DNA from: Rhodothermales bacterium
GTDB lineage: Bacteria > Bacteroidota > Rhodothermia > Rhodothermales > JANQRZ01
Reading direction: 5' to 3'
NCBI GenBank assembly: GCA_028284265.1
Contig: JANQRZ010000019.1
Coordinates: forward strand, 62,001 to 126,000
Length of the DNA: 64,000 bases
This document shows positions 24,425 to 33,642 of the stretch, piece by piece. The notes beneath the pieces are model-generated. The model was not told the origin of the DNA. It did no database searches and saw nothing but the letters and a program-made list of their open reading frames with translations. The position numbers were made by a program, and so were the translations under genes. How positions within the stretch are numbered: the stretch's first letter is position 1; the number at the start of each line of letters is the position of its first letter.

Positions 24425-24657
24425 CGGGACAGAGGCTTGGAGAAATCGAGGACAGAGAAGTAACGAGAAGGAAGAGGACCGTGGTGTTCACGATTCTGCA
24501 ACTTCGCATGAAGTCCAAGAGCGAAAGCGAAAACTAGCGAGGTACTGCACCCGACGTAGCGCTTTTACCCTTCCACTTCTGACTCACTGTGGATACACGG
24601 CAAACAGTGGGCCGGACTACGTGCGCTCCTCCCTACCCCCACTATTTGGCCGAAGCC

Positions 24658-25701
24658 TCACCCACCAATCAGGATCATTGGTCGGTTTTCGGCGCGACGG
24701 GCAGCGTCGGCGATCCCTTCGATGCCATCGTGGGTGGCCTTTTTTCGCTGCACGGCTGCGTGGATCGTAGCGCGTAGGTCATCATCGGTTGCCCCGGCGC
24801 GCATCCGGTCGCGGAGCGATACCTCAGCCTGACCGAAGAGGCAGACCTTGAGTGCCCCGTCCGCCGTGAGGCGGAGGCGGTTGCAACCAGCACAGAACGG
24901 GGCCGTCATCGAGGCGATCACCCCGATACGCCCGGTATGACCCGGCACGCGGAATGTCCGCGCCGTCTCGTGCGGCCCATCGTCGAGGCGTTCGAGCGGA
25001 AACCGTTCGCCGATGCGGTCGAGCATCTCGGCATAGGGTACGAGTTTGTCGTTCGCCCACCCGTTCCCGTCGAAGGGCATGTATTCGATAAACCGGACCT
25101 CGATGGGGAGCGCCTCCGTCAGCGCGACGAAGTCGACTAGCTCATCGTCGTTGATTCCGCGCATGACGACGGCGTTGACCTTGAGCCGCTCGTCGGCATA
25201 GCCGTAATCGAGCGCGAGGTCGAGTGCCGCGAGCACTTTGTCGAGGCCGGGTCGCCGGGCGAGCCACTCGAACCGGTCGGCGCGGAGTGTGTCGAGCGAG
25301 AGGTTGAGGTGCGTCACCCCGGCGCGGTGGAGCCGGTCGAGCTTGCGCTCCATCAGCAACCCGTTCGTGGTAAGGGCGAGGGTATGCAGCCCCGGCATTG
25401 CCCCGAGCGCTTCAACAACTGTCTCGGCGTCCTTTCGTACCAGCGGCTCACCGCCCGTTAGCCGAACCTTCTCGACACCCATCCCGACGAAAAGTCGGGC
25501 GAGGCGGATGATCTCTGGCGTGGTGAGTAGATGATCCTTCTGCGTGAGCGGCACCCCCTCGGCGGGCATGCAGTATCGGCAGCGGAGGTTACACCGCTCG
25601 GTGAGCGACAGCCGGAGGTAGGTGTGGCGGCGACCGAAACGGTCCACCAGCAGGTCCGCGCTCCCAGCACGGGCCTCGCTCCTCGCACTGGCTGTGCTCA
25701 C
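24658..25701 (-). CDS. moaA: GTP 3',8-cyclase MoaA
   Basis: MoaA is a radical SAM enzyme that rearranges GTP in molybdenum cofactor synthesis. The 347-residue product has the SAM-cluster motif C37-x3-C41-x2-C44, the GGEP motif (RLTGGEPLVR), the second [4Fe-4S] site with FCAGCNRLRL and a later Cys in LKVCLFG, and the C-terminal Gly-Gly needed for activation. The start is GTG at 25701, overlapping the stop of the ToxR-TolB regulator in GTGA, so translation is probably coupled. A later start cannot be excluded because the first 20 residues are variable in the family. Confidence 0.95.
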   Translation of the reverse strand: MSTASARSEARAGSADLLVDRFGRRHTYLRLSLTERCNLRCRYCMPAEGVPLTQKDHLLTTPEIIRLARLFVGMGVEKVRLTGGEPLVRKDAETVVEALGAMPGLHTLALTTNGLLMERKLDRLHRAGVTHLNLSLDTLRADRFEWLARRPGLDKVLAALDLALDYGYADERLKVNAVVMRGINDDELVDFVALTEALPIEVRFIEYMPFDGNGWANDKLVPYAEMLDRIGERFPLERLDDGPHETARTFRVPGHTGRIGVIASMTAPFCAGCNRLRLTADGALKVCLFGQAEVSLRDRMRAGATDDDLRATIHAAVQRKKATHDGIEGIADAARRAENRPMILIGG

Positions 25702-27962
25702 TGGAAGTCCTCGACGAGGAGAATGTCGCTCTCGTTGCGATCCACATGGGTATAGAGCAGCACACGTCCGTCCGGCGAGACAGCGAGGCTCGGCTGCTCG
25801 GGCACGTCGTCGAGCGTGGCGACCCGCGTCGACCAGCCGGAGAGGAAGCTATAGAACCGAATCGTCGGGCCTTCATCTTCGCGTCGGATGAAGTAGATGC
25901 CATCGTCGGTGACGGCCCAGTTGCCCCAATCGAACGCTTCAAGCGCCCCGAGCACGAGCGTTTCCTCTTCATCGGTGTGGCCGTGCCGCCACAGCCCAGG
26001 CTCGCCCTTCTTGGCGTAGTACAGCATCTCGCCGTCGGGTGCCTCGAAGGCGTTGTACCCTCCGTTGTAGGTGACGCGGCTGGGTCGAGCGTTCTCGTCG
26101 TCTGCCGAGACGCGCCATACCTCCCATTCACCGCTTCGATCGGAGGAGAAGTACACGGTCGTCGAATCGGTCGACCAGCTTGGGGCTACGTCCGAGGCCG
26201 GGTCTTCAGTGAGGCGTCGCGGTTGTCCGCCTCCGGCATCAATGATGTAGATATCCGCGTTGCCCTCCACGCGCGCGTCGAAGGCGAGACGGCCACCGTC
26301 GGGTGCCCAGCGAGGCAGCGTGACGAGCGGCCCGCCGAAGTCGGTAAGCTGAATCGGATTCTCCCCGTCGGCATTGACGAGCCAGACTTCGGGGCTGCCG
26401 GAGCGGTCGGAAGCAAAAGCGATCTGCGTGCCGTCAGGTGAGAACTGTGGGTTGGACTCCCACCGCGTGGAGTGAATGAGCGGCAGGCGACCGAAGCGAC
26501 CTTGCCGAATCGCCCAGATGTTGGCGTCGGAGGAGCGCTGTTCATAGGTCAGCCGTCGCCCACGTCGGGCGACAGAGGGTTGGCTTACACTCTCGCCCTC
26601 GCCCGCCGTCGCGATCCACTCCGGGGTCCCCCCTGTCGCCGGAATCCGCCACAGCCCCGCTCCCTCGGCACGGCTCGAGGCGAAAACGATGCTCTGCCCG
26701 TCGGACGCCCAATCGAGGCCCGCGATCTCGCGTTCGTCCCGTGTCAGGCGCTCCGGCTCACCGCCGCGAGTGGAGACGACAAAGAGGTCTTCCACACCTT
26801 CGCTGGCTCGCCGGACGAAGGCAATGCGTTCGCTGTTCGGCGAGAACGCAGGCTCGGCATCGCCCCACTGCGAGGGAGCCGCCTCCGTCAACTGCCGCAT
26901 GCTGAGTGTCTCAGCAGAAAGCAGGAAAAGGCTATACGCCCCCGTCGGCTCCGTCTGCGCCGAGAGTGCGAGTGTCGTCCCGTCGGATGACCAGACGAGG
27001 CCAGACACTTCTCGGTCCTCAAGCGTGGCGACGACCCGCTCGCTTCCTCCGATAGCCGGCACGATGACCACCTCTCGCGTGCCCTCATCGGTAGCCCGGA
27101 TGAATGCGATGTTGAGTCCATCGGGGCTCCACGCCGGACTGTGCTCGCGGGCAGGATTGTCGGTCAGCCGGAGCGGGATTTCGGCTCCAGCCTGTTTGAC
27201 ATAGACATCGACGTTGCCGCCGTCGGCTCCGGCCCATGTAAAGGCCACCTGCTCGCCATCGGGCGACAGCTCCGGATCGGCCTCCTCACCGGGGAAGCTA
27301 GTGAAGGGAACCGTCTTGAGCGGGGCCTCATCGCCCCCTTGGAAGAGGGCAAAGCCAACGATGAGGCCCACGAGCAACACCGTAGCCGCACCGGCTCCCC
27401 ACCACATGACCTCTTTCCGGCGAGACTGAATCGACGGTGGGACGATCGGGAGGGAGGCCCCATCCGAGCCAACGTGGACCGTCTCGACAGACACGTCTTC
27501 GAGCGGCACCTCTTCGACAACGTCGAGCACCTCTGGCGCGTCAGCGGGCGCTGGTTCCACGCGCGGGGCAGCCTCTATCGATGGAGACTTCTCCGGTGAA
27601 ACCCGGCCTGCATGGGGAGCAGAAATCGGGGCGATCAGCCGGTAGCCCGACTTGCGGATAGTCTCAATGTATTTCGGCCGACGCGGGTTGTCGCCGAAGA
27701 CTTTTCGCAACTCCGAGATGCAGCGCGCCAGCACGTCGTCCGAGACGATGGTGCCCGACCACACGCGCTCCATAAAATCTTCCTTCGTCACCGTCCGACC
27801 GGGATGAGCGGCGAGACACTCGAGCACCTGCATCACCTTCGGCTCTAGGCGAACCACCTTACCCATTGGGCCGTGCAGACGATTCCCCCTCGGGGCAACC
27901 AGCCAGTCACCCACGCGAAACTCTCTCGTTGTCAGCGCACGCGGCGCGGTCTGCTCACTCAT
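25698..27962 (-). CDS. ToxR-like transmembrane regulator with TolB/WD40-type beta-propeller
   Basis: The 754-residue protein begins with an OmpR/ToxR winged-helix DNA-binding domain (about 15-110; LEPKVMQVLECLAAHPG, ending YIETIRKSGYRLI). A Pro/Glu-rich linker leads to one membrane segment (about 190-212), and the remainder outside is two TolB-like propellers made of PDGxxIAF/WSPDG blades. This is a one-component sensor in which the periplasmic propeller could read a ligand and control the cytoplasmic domain. An in-frame upstream ATG at 28094 would add 44 atypical residues, so the start at 27962 is preferred. It overlaps moaA by four bases. Divergent from the fasciclin gene, whose upstream dyads could be its operator; this is inference. 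Confidence 0.88.
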   Translation of the reverse strand: MSEQTAPRALTTREFRVGDWLVAPRGNRLHGPMGKVVRLEPKVMQVLECLAAHPGRTVTKEDFMERVWSGTIVSDDVLARCISELRKVFGDNPRRPKYIETIRKSGYRLIAPISAPHAGRVSPEKSPSIEAAPRVEPAPADAPEVLDVVEEVPLEDVSVETVHVGSDGASLPIVPPSIQSRRKEVMWWGAGAATVLLVGLIVGFALFQGGDEAPLKTVPFTSFPGEEADPELSPDGEQVAFTWAGADGGNVDVYVKQAGAEIPLRLTDNPAREHSPAWSPDGLNIAFIRATDEGTREVVIVPAIGGSERVVATLEDREVSGLVWSSDGTTLALSAQTEPTGAYSLFLLSAETLSMRQLTEAAPSQWGDAEPAFSPNSERIAFVRRASEGVEDLFVVSTRGGEPERLTRDEREIAGLDWASDGQSIVFASSRAEGAGLWRIPATGGTPEWIATAGEGESVSQPSVARRGRRLTYEQRSSDANIWAIRQGRFGRLPLIHSTRWESNPQFSPDGTQIAFASDRSGSPEVWLVNADGENPIQLTDFGGPLVTLPRWAPDGGRLAFDARVEGNADIYIIDAGGGQPRRLTEDPASDVAPSWSTDSTTVYFSSDRSGEWEVWRVSADDENARPSRVTYNGGYNAFEAPDGEMLYYAKKGEPGLWRHGHTDEEETLVLGALEAFDWGNWAVTDDGIYFIRREDEGPTIRFYSFLSGWSTRVATLDDVPEQPSLAVSPDGRVLLYTHVDRNESDILLVEDFQ

Positions 27963-28368
27963 TCCTGCCCAAGGGTCCAGCGGGGTTCCAACCACAGGGT
28001 CTGCGACCCGTTCTCTTCGAACAGGAAGCACCCGAGGCTGTTCCTCTAACAGTGCTCTAAGGAACGACGGAAGGTATCGACTAGCACGGCCCACTGGCTA
28101 CCTTTTTCTGATCTCCACATTATCTGAGCCAGCAGCGTTTTCGTTCGGGCTAGCTCTCTGAGGGACTAAAGGTGCCCATTTTGGCCTGCTAGCAGTGAAT
28201 TCCATAGGTAACAATCAAGCTATGCCCATAGAGGACGCCCCGAGCGAGGGCTAAAATGGGTCCACTCGCCGCTGGCACCCAACCACGTCGGCAGCGGGTT
28301 GCACCGGCGGCCCAAGCACGACCCAACGCCGGTGCTCACACCACCACACTGGCTACCCACCACCAGCC
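27963..28368. other. Divergent intergenic region of 406 nt
   Basis: This separates the ToxR-TolB regulator from the fasciclin gene and must hold both promoters. It contains the dyads described at 28176-28259. No small gene with family resemblance was seen. Confidence 0.5.
28176..28259. promoter_or_regulatory. Inverted repeats in a divergent promoter region
   Basis: A 12-nt arm at 28176-28187 (CCCATTTTGGCC) is mirrored by 28248-28259 (GGCTAAAATGGG) with one mismatch, and a perfect 10-bp palindrome CTGCTAGCAG lies at 28187-28196. The position between a DNA-binding regulator and its divergent neighbour suggests operators, but no direct proof exists. Confidence 0.4.
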
Positions 28369-28950
28369 ATGTTAAAACTCTCCGCTCTCTCACTCCTCCT
28401 GTTCACCCTCCTGCTGGCCGCCCCAACGAGCCTCGCGCAGGAACCTGTCCAACCCATGCCTGAGGACGGCGAAGCCACCGACCTGCTCACCACCCTTGAG
28501 TCGCTCGGCGACTTCACCGTCCTCGTTCAGGCGCTCCGCGACACGGGCCTCGATGCGGCCCTCACCACCACCGAGTCCTTCACCATTTTTGCCCCCACCG
28601 ACGAAGCGTTCCAAGCCCTGCCCGCAGGCACGCTCGATGGGTTGACGCCCGAGCAACTCACCGGCATTCTGCGCCGTCATGTACTCGTCGGCGCTGTCTC
28701 GTCCGAGGATGCATCGGCGCTTGGCAAGGCTCCGACGGTCGAAGGCAGTGACCTTGAGATCGTTGCCACCGGCGACGGCCTGATGGTCGGCAACGCCCTC
28801 GTCTCGGATGCGGATATCCAGGCATCCAACGGCGTCATTCACGTCATCAACGCCGTCCTCCTCCCGGACGCAAAGTCTGCCCCGATGGAGGGCGACACGA
28901 AAGAGCAGATGGACGAGGACGGCATCGAAGACCTCCTCCCTTCCCCCTAA
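28369..28950 (+). CDS. Fasciclin (FAS1) domain secreted protein
   Basis: The 193-residue protein has a signal peptide (LLLAAPTSLAQ) and one FAS1 domain at about 40-168, with the two conserved stretches FTIFAPTDEAFQALP and NGVIHVINAVLLP. FAS1 domains mediate cell adhesion or protein-protein contact outside the cell; bacterial single-domain forms are widespread and of unclear function. The tail is acidic (DEDGIEDLL). The gene is monocistronic: a strong bidirectional hairpin lies at 29090-29139. It is divergent from a membrane-bound regulator and could be controlled by it. Confidence 0.93.
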   Translation: MLKLSALSLLLFTLLLAAPTSLAQEPVQPMPEDGEATDLLTTLESLGDFTVLVQALRDTGLDAALTTTESFTIFAPTDEAFQALPAGTLDGLTPEQLTGILRRHVLVGAVSSEDASALGKAPTVEGSDLEIVATGDGLMVGNALVSDADIQASNGVIHVINAVLLPDAKSAPMEGDTKEQMDEDGIEDLLPSP

Positions 28951-29089
28951 ACCTGACGACCAGCGCCGAAGCCACTTGGCGCGGAACGCCCTGTCCGTGC
29001 AGTCATGCGCCCTGAGCCCCCGCATGACTACAACACACCACCACGGATCACCTCTCGCCTTCCGTAGCCCTGCTCCGCCCGTCGTCAGT

Positions 29090-29139
29090 AGCGCCCTCGC
29101 ACGCGCGAAGTCCAGTAAGACTTCTTGTGCGAGGGCGCT
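29090..29139. terminator. Bidirectional terminator between fasciclin and amidohydrolase genes
   Basis: A perfect 13-bp stem (29090-29102 with 29127-29139) encloses a second short stem GAAGTC/GACTTC. It lies between two convergent genes, 10 nt past the stop of the minus-strand one. Confidence 0.75.
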
Positions 29140-29148
29140 GCCCTTTGG

Positions 29149-30804
29149 TCAGAGGCCACCGAAGATGGCAACGCCGTCGAGATAGGTTGCCACCACCTCG
29201 GTCTCCAGAATCTCTGGCTCCGGCACCGTCATGATATCGCGGGACAGGACCACGAAGTCGGCGCGCTTGCCCGGTTCTAGGGAGCCGACTTCGTCTTCCA
29301 TGAAGGCGGCGTAGGCCGCATCGAGGGTGAAGCCACGCAGGGCTTCTTTGCGTGTGACGCGCTGTTCGGGATCCCACCCGCCGTCGGGATGCCCTTCGGT
29401 GTCCTGCCGGGTGACGGCGGCGTAGAATCCGAGAAGCGGGCTGACAGCCTCGACAGGGAAGTCGGAGCCAAAGGCGAGGCGTGCCCCGCTGTCGAGAAGC
29501 GCACGCCACGCATAGGCCCCCTCAATCCGGTCGGGTCCGACGCGGGACTCGGCCCACGGCCTATCGCTCGTGGCGTGGGTTGGCTGCATCGAGGCGATCA
29601 CATCGAGCGCAGCAAAGCGCGGGATGTCATCGGACGAGAGCACTTGGGCATGCTCGACCCGATGGCGGCCCGGCCCACCGCCAGTCTCTTCGATAGCAGC
29701 TTCATAGGTATCGAGCAGGATCTGGTTGGCCCGGTCCCCGATGGCGTGCGTGTTGACCTGCAGGTCGCACCACATCGCCCGGTTCACATAGGATTGAAAG
29801 ACCGTCGGCGGCGTAAGGAGTAGGCCGCTGTTCTCCGGGTCATCGCTGTAGGGTTCGAGGAGCGCCGCGCCCCGGCTACCGAGCGCCCCATCGAGATAGA
29901 ACTTGACAGAGCGCACGGTGAGGCGGTCGCCATAGGCATAGAGCAGACCGTTCGCGCAGATGTAGTCCAGCGTCTCGCCTGCTCCTCCGACCATCCCGTA
30001 GAGCCGTAGCGGAAACTGGCCTGCGTCGATCATCGCCCGATAAAGCGCGATGGTAGCGAGGTCGAGGCCTGCTTCGTGGACACCGGTGAGGCCACGCCGC
30101 GCTGTCTCTTCGAGCGCCCGCTCCAGCCGGAGTTGGAGTTCCACTTCGCCGGGCAGCGGCACAACGTCTTCGACGAGTCTCTCGGCGTTGTCGATAAAGA
30201 CGCCGGTCGGACGGCCCTGTTCGTCGCGGATCACCGCTCCCCCTTCTGGATCGGGCGGGGCGGGCTGCATGGGATCGATTCCGGCAGCACGGAGGGCAGC
30301 GGTGTTTGCCCACGAGGCATGCCCGTCGACGCGCGTAATCCAGACGGGCCGGTCGGGGAACGCGGCGTCGAGGTCAGCAGCCGTGGGGAAGTCTGTCACT
30401 GGCCAGTCGTTCTGGTCCCAGCCGCGTCCCATCACCCACGCGCTGTCGGGGAGTGAGAGCGCAAACCGCTGGAGCCGCTCGACGACCTCGGCCTTGGACG
30501 CTGTCCCGACGAGGTCGGCTTGCAGCAGCGACGTGCCGAGGTTCATCAGGTGCGCGTGCGCGTCGATCAGACCGGGGACGACGGTGCGCCCCTCGGCATC
30601 GAGCCGCTCGGCCTCGGGATACGCAGCCAGTACCTCCGCCTCGGTGCCGACGGCTAGGATCTTGCCGTTCTCGAAGGCCATCGCCACAGCGGTGGGCTGC
30701 GCCGGATCGACTGTGTAAATCTGCGCGTTGTGGAGGACGACGAGCTGGGCACGAACCGGAGCGACGGCAAGCAGAAGCAGGACGAGCCAGAAGCGATGGA
30801 GCAT
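29149..30804 (-). CDS. YtcJ-like amidohydrolase, exported
   Basis: The 551-residue protein starts at 30804, giving a signal peptide MLHRFWLVLLLLAVAPVRAQ; an upstream in-frame start would add 49 residues without features. The amidohydro-3 barrel has the HxH motif DAHAHL, the VDGHASWANTAAL segment typical of YtcJ proteins, the VKFYLDGALGSRGA strand with its likely metal-bridging Lys, HAIGDRA, HRVEHAQ and the Asp in AFGSDFPVE. YtcJ-like enzymes are generally assigned as metal-dependent deaminases or hydrolases of unknown substrate. It is exported, unlike many relatives. Divergent from the DNA-repair gene at 30939. Confidence 0.88.
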   Translation of the reverse strand: MLHRFWLVLLLLAVAPVRAQLVVLHNAQIYTVDPAQPTAVAMAFENGKILAVGTEAEVLAAYPEAERLDAEGRTVVPGLIDAHAHLMNLGTSLLQADLVGTASKAEVVERLQRFALSLPDSAWVMGRGWDQNDWPVTDFPTAADLDAAFPDRPVWITRVDGHASWANTAALRAAGIDPMQPAPPDPEGGAVIRDEQGRPTGVFIDNAERLVEDVVPLPGEVELQLRLERALEETARRGLTGVHEAGLDLATIALYRAMIDAGQFPLRLYGMVGGAGETLDYICANGLLYAYGDRLTVRSVKFYLDGALGSRGAALLEPYSDDPENSGLLLTPPTVFQSYVNRAMWCDLQVNTHAIGDRANQILLDTYEAAIEETGGGPGRHRVEHAQVLSSDDIPRFAALDVIASMQPTHATSDRPWAESRVGPDRIEGAYAWRALLDSGARLAFGSDFPVEAVSPLLGFYAAVTRQDTEGHPDGGWDPEQRVTRKEALRGFTLDAAYAAFMEDEVGSLEPGKRADFVVLSRDIMTVPEPEILETEVVATYLDGVAIFGGL

Positions 30805-30938
30805 AGCAGGAAGGGCAGGCTGGTGGGAGCACGAAGATACGTGGGTATGAATAGGAACCGCATCGCGTGCATTCCTCCTCGCCCTACCGGATATTGCCCT
30901 TGCGCCGGAACAGGAAAATCCGCACCTTCCCTTCGCCC

Positions 30939-31463
30939 ATGCCCGCCTCACCCCCCGATACCGTCTATTGGACGCCGTTCACGACGCCGCTCGGAACGGC
31001 CTATGCCGCCTCAACCCGCAACGGCCTGTGCTGCCTGATGCTCCCCGATGAGACCGAAGCCCACTTCACGGTCTGGCTCCACAACCACTTCGACGCCGAG
31101 AACATCCACCCCCACCCCGAACCCAACCTCGACGTGATCGAGCAACTCGATGCCTACTGGAAAGGCACGCGCACGCGGTTCGAGCTTCGGCTGGACTTGC
31201 GCGGGACACCGTTTCAGCGGGCTGTCTGGGACCGGCTGCTCCATATCCCCTTCGGGAAGACGGAAACGTACAGCGTGCTCGCCGAGGCAGCAGGTGCGCC
31301 GCAGGGTTATCAGGCGGCGGGCGCGGCGGTCGGGCAAAATCCGGTGCGACTCGTCGTCCCGTGCCACCGCGTCCTCGGGAGCGATGGCGGGCTGACGGGC
31401 TTCGCCTCGGGTGTCCGCACGAAACAGTGGCTCCTCCGCCATGAGGGCGCGCTTCTTCTCTAA
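30939..31463 (+). CDS. ogt: Methylated-DNA--protein-cysteine methyltransferase
   Basis: The enzyme removes the alkyl group from O6-alkylguanine onto its own cysteine, in one turnover. The 174-residue product has the active site PCHRV (in RLVVPCHRVLGSDG), the helix-turn-helix entry TPFQRAVWDRLLHIPFGKT and the Asn-hinge equivalent AVGQNP. The start ATG at 30939 fits the family length; an upstream in-frame codon at 30867 would add a basic leader without homology. It is followed 11 nt later by a lipoprotein gene on the same strand and may be cotranscribed with it. Confidence 0.94.
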   Translation: MPASPPDTVYWTPFTTPLGTAYAASTRNGLCCLMLPDETEAHFTVWLHNHFDAENIHPHPEPNLDVIEQLDAYWKGTRTRFELRLDLRGTPFQRAVWDRLLHIPFGKTETYSVLAEAAGAPQGYQAAGAAVGQNPVRLVVPCHRVLGSDGGLTGFASGVRTKQWLLRHEGALLL

Positions 31464-31474
31464 CTTCCCCGTTC

Positions 31475-32047
31475 ATGCGTCTGCTCTGCTTCTCGATTGT
31501 TCTGGCGAGCCTACTCGCCGGGTGCAGCGGCCCGAAGCCCGGCCCTCCCCCTCCCGCCCCTGCCGAGGCAGGCCTCGACGCGCACTACGAGCGGGCCTTC
31601 GCCGCGCTCCGGGTCCACCCTGCCGTGCAACGATTCGGCGCACAGCACCTCGCCCCGTCGGAGCCGCTGACCATCGAGGTCTCGCCCGAGCTTGTCCCAC
31701 TCGACTACGCGCTCCTCGCACCGGACGTGCTACGGCAAGCAACCGAGGCCTCGGGCACGTCGCGTCTCGCTACCGTCCGCGACTCTCTCGCCACCCTCGC
31801 CGCTGCCGACCGCTTCGCACCGACGTCCGACGAAGCCCTGCCACTCCTCTCGATGAACCAGCGGCGACCCCTGATGCTCTTCTTCAGCCAGAGGAACGGC
31901 GGACGGCTCGGCGCGCAACTCTACCCGAATCCCTATCGCCGCCGGACCTACGAGAATGTCCGTGACGACGCGCCCGGCCTCGCATTGCTCGTCGTCTTCG
32001 AGGGCACCCGCGTGGCTCAGGTCTATGCTGAGGAGATCGCGCCCTAG
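31475..32047 (+). CDS. Hypothetical lipoprotein
   Basis: The 190-residue protein has a lipoprotein signal ([10 protein letters not shown]) then a Pro-rich linker (about 20-33). The body is not recognised; it includes [19 protein letters not shown] and ends in a [20 protein letters not shown] strand region that looks globular, with no cysteine after the anchor. It follows the alkyltransferase by 11 nt. The stop overlaps that of the convergent dtd gene in a shared CTAG at 32044-32047. No function is assigned. Confidence 0.75.
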   Translation: MRLLCFSIVLASLLAGCSGPKPGPPPPAPAEAGLDAHYERAFAALRVHPAVQRFGAQHLAPSEPLTIEVSPELVPLDYALLAPDVLRQATEASGTSRLATVRDSLATLAAADRFAPTSDEALPLLSMNQRRPLMLFFSQRNGGRLGAQLYPNPYRRRTYENVRDDAPGLALLVVFEGTRVAQVYAEEIAP

Positions 32048-32493
32048 TCGGCGCGTTTCTCTATCCACAGCGTCACCGGCCCGTCGTTCGTGAGTCGCAC
32101 GTCCATGTGTGCGCCGAAGACGCCGGTTGGGACTGGCTTGCCAAGTAGACGGCCTAGCTCCGTGACGAACGCTTCGTAGAGCGCTTCGGCCTGCTCCGGC
32201 GGGGCCGAGGCGATGAACGACGGGCGGTTGCCTTTACGGGTATCGCCGTAGAGCGTGAACTGTGAGATGACGAGCGCCTCGCCGCCCGTGTCGAGGAGTG
32301 AGCGGTTCATCTTGCCCTCTTCGTCCGGGAAGATGCGGAGGCCCGCAACCTTCTTCGCCACCCACACCATCTCCGCTTCCGTGTCGTCCCGATGCACACC
32401 GAGAAGAACGAGTAGGCCAAGGCCGATCTCTCCCGTGACGGCGTCATCGACGGTGACGCTGGCTTCAGAGACGCGCTGAATGAGGGCGACCAT
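32044..32493 (-). CDS. dtd: D-aminoacyl-tRNA deacylase
   Basis: Dtd hydrolyses D-amino acids (and glycine misloaded on tRNA-Ala) from tRNA, protecting translation. The 149-residue product has both signature motifs: SQFTLYGD in the middle, which places the Thr near the scissile bond, and the cross-subunit Gly-Pro motif in the C-terminal NDGPVTL. It starts [13 protein letters not shown], standard for the family. The gene lies alone between a convergent lipoprotein and a short plus-strand gene. Length and motifs are normal. Confidence 0.96.
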   Translation of the reverse strand: MVALIQRVSEASVTVDDAVTGEIGLGLLVLLGVHRDDTEAEMVWVAKKVAGLRIFPDEEGKMNRSLLDTGGEALVISQFTLYGDTRKGNRPSFIASAPPEQAEALYEAFVTELGRLLGKPVPTGVFGAHMDVRLTNDGPVTLWIEKRAD

Positions 32494-32611
32494 GCAGGAG
32501 CGGATGTGAGCGGACGGGCGTGTGGGGGAAGGTACTTCGACACAGTGAGACTCGGCGGATCCTCCTAGGCCAACGTGCCGTTGTGTCTGACTTCGCCACT
32601 TCTTGCTCGCT

Positions 32612-32872
32612 ATGGAACCGTCCTCCGCCTACTCCACCAGCCCCCGCCGCCGCGACCGACTCATCGTCCACGTCCGAGCGCCAGACAGCCGCCACGTTCA
32701 AGTCGCCCTCTACGGGTGGGGTGTGGAACCGCCAACAGCGCGTGGGATGCGCCGCAAAGCAACGTGGGAAGCCGCCGTCTACGCCGACACCGAGGAACCG
32801 TTAGCGCCGGACGATGCCGAGCGGTGGCACGACGACCTCACTGCCGCCGTGCTGGTCAGGGCTGCGGGTTAG
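32612..32872 (+). CDS. Small hypothetical protein
   Basis: An 86-residue frame from the ATG at 32612 has the strong third-position GC bias of the neighbouring genes and a plausible composition ([15 protein letters not shown]..., ending [11 protein letters not shown]). No domain is recognised and there is no signal peptide or cysteine. Its stop overlaps that of the convergent rdgB gene. The region is otherwise a gap between dtd and rdgB. It may be genuine, but the evidence is only codon bias and fit. Confidence 0.5.
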   Translation: MEPSSAYSTSPRRRDRLIVHVRAPDSRHVQVALYGWGVEPPTARGMRRKATWEAAVYADTEEPLAPDDAERWHDDLTAAVLVRAAG

Positions 32873-33459
32873 GATGCTGTGAGCCGAGCACGTAGGAACT
32901 CGGCGAAACCGGCGAGCGCCCGGCCCCGGTGGCTGATCGCATTCTTCGCGTCCGATGGCATCTCGGCGAAGGTCTGTGTCTCCCCCTCTGGCTGGAAGAG
33001 GGCGTCGTAGCCAAAACCACCAATGCCACACTCGGCTTCGGTGATGTGTCCCTCGCAGATGCCCTCCGAAAACGAAACCTCCCCCCCCTCCACGAAGGCC
33101 AGCACGGTGCGAAAGCGAGCGGCCCGATCGTCTGCACCGGCGAGGTCCCGGAGCAGGCGCGCGCGGTTGGCCATGTCATCTGCATCAGGACCGGCGAAGC
33201 GAGCGGAATGGACGCCGGGTGCCCCGCCGAGGGCATCTACCTCCAACCCCGTATCGTCGGCGAGGGCCGGCAGGCCAGTATGGGCGTGGAGCGCAAGGGC
33301 TTTCTTGCGTGCGTTGCCTTCGAGCGTTGGCGCGTCCTCCTCTACCTCGGGCGCACCCGCGACCTCCACCGCGCTGACAAGTTCGACAGGCAGATCAGCA
33401 AGGAGTGCTCGGAGTTCGGCGACTTTGCCGGAGTTGCGGGTGGCGAGAACAATGCGCAT
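32869..33459 (-). CDS. rdgB: XTP/dITP diphosphatase (RdgB/HAM1)
   Basis: This house-cleaning enzyme hydrolyses non-canonical purine nucleoside triphosphates (ITP, XTP, dITP) to monophosphates. The 196-residue product has the N-terminal TRNSGKVAEL, the catalytic region ADDTGLEVDALGGAPG then SARFAG, FGYDALFQPEG, and SHRGRAL near the end. Length is typical. It is convergent with the small gene at 32612. The 5' gap to rpsU holds the rpsU promoter on the other strand. Confidence 0.96.
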   Translation of the reverse strand: MRIVLATRNSGKVAELRALLADLPVELVSAVEVAGAPEVEEDAPTLEGNARKKALALHAHTGLPALADDTGLEVDALGGAPGVHSARFAGPDADDMANRARLLRDLAGADDRAARFRTVLAFVEGGEVSFSEGICEGHITEAECGIGGFGYDALFQPEGETQTFAEMPSDAKNAISHRGRALAGFAEFLRARLTAS

Positions 33460-33563
33460 GATGACATGGATGAGAGCGTACTGAGAAGATAGTAGCCCTA
33501 CGTCTCCTCGCTACTTCTGCCTTTGCCTTCGCCTTGTTTTCAATCTTCCAACCGAACAAACCA

Positions 33564-33594
33564 TTGCTTTAGGCGCATAAGCGCCCTATCTTTT
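33564..33594 (+). promoter_or_regulatory. rpsU: Promoter of rpsU
   Basis: TTG at 33564-33566 and TATCTTTT at 33587-33594 are 20 nt apart, as expected for a Bacteroidota -33/-7 promoter (TAnnTTTG with one mismatch). A small GGCGC/GCGCC dyad lies in the spacer at 33572-33585. Transcription would start about 40 nt before the start codon. Confidence 0.5.
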
Positions 33595-33629
33595 CTAGCT
33601 CGCACCCGATCATCCTGACACCATTCCCC

Positions 33630-33642
33630 GGAGGTCCCGTTG
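33630..33642 (+). promoter_or_regulatory. rpsU: Strong Shine-Dalgarno before rpsU TTG start
   Basis: GGAGGT (33630-33635) lies four bases before the TTG start at 33640. Nearly all other genes in the window have no such sequence, so this one decides the start and hints at special translational control. Confidence 0.8.

Noticed and set aside
27963-28094. N-terminal extension of the ToxR-TolB regulator to the ATG at 28094
   Set aside because: The 44 added residues do not resemble any winged-helix start; the ATG at 27962 directly precedes the domain.
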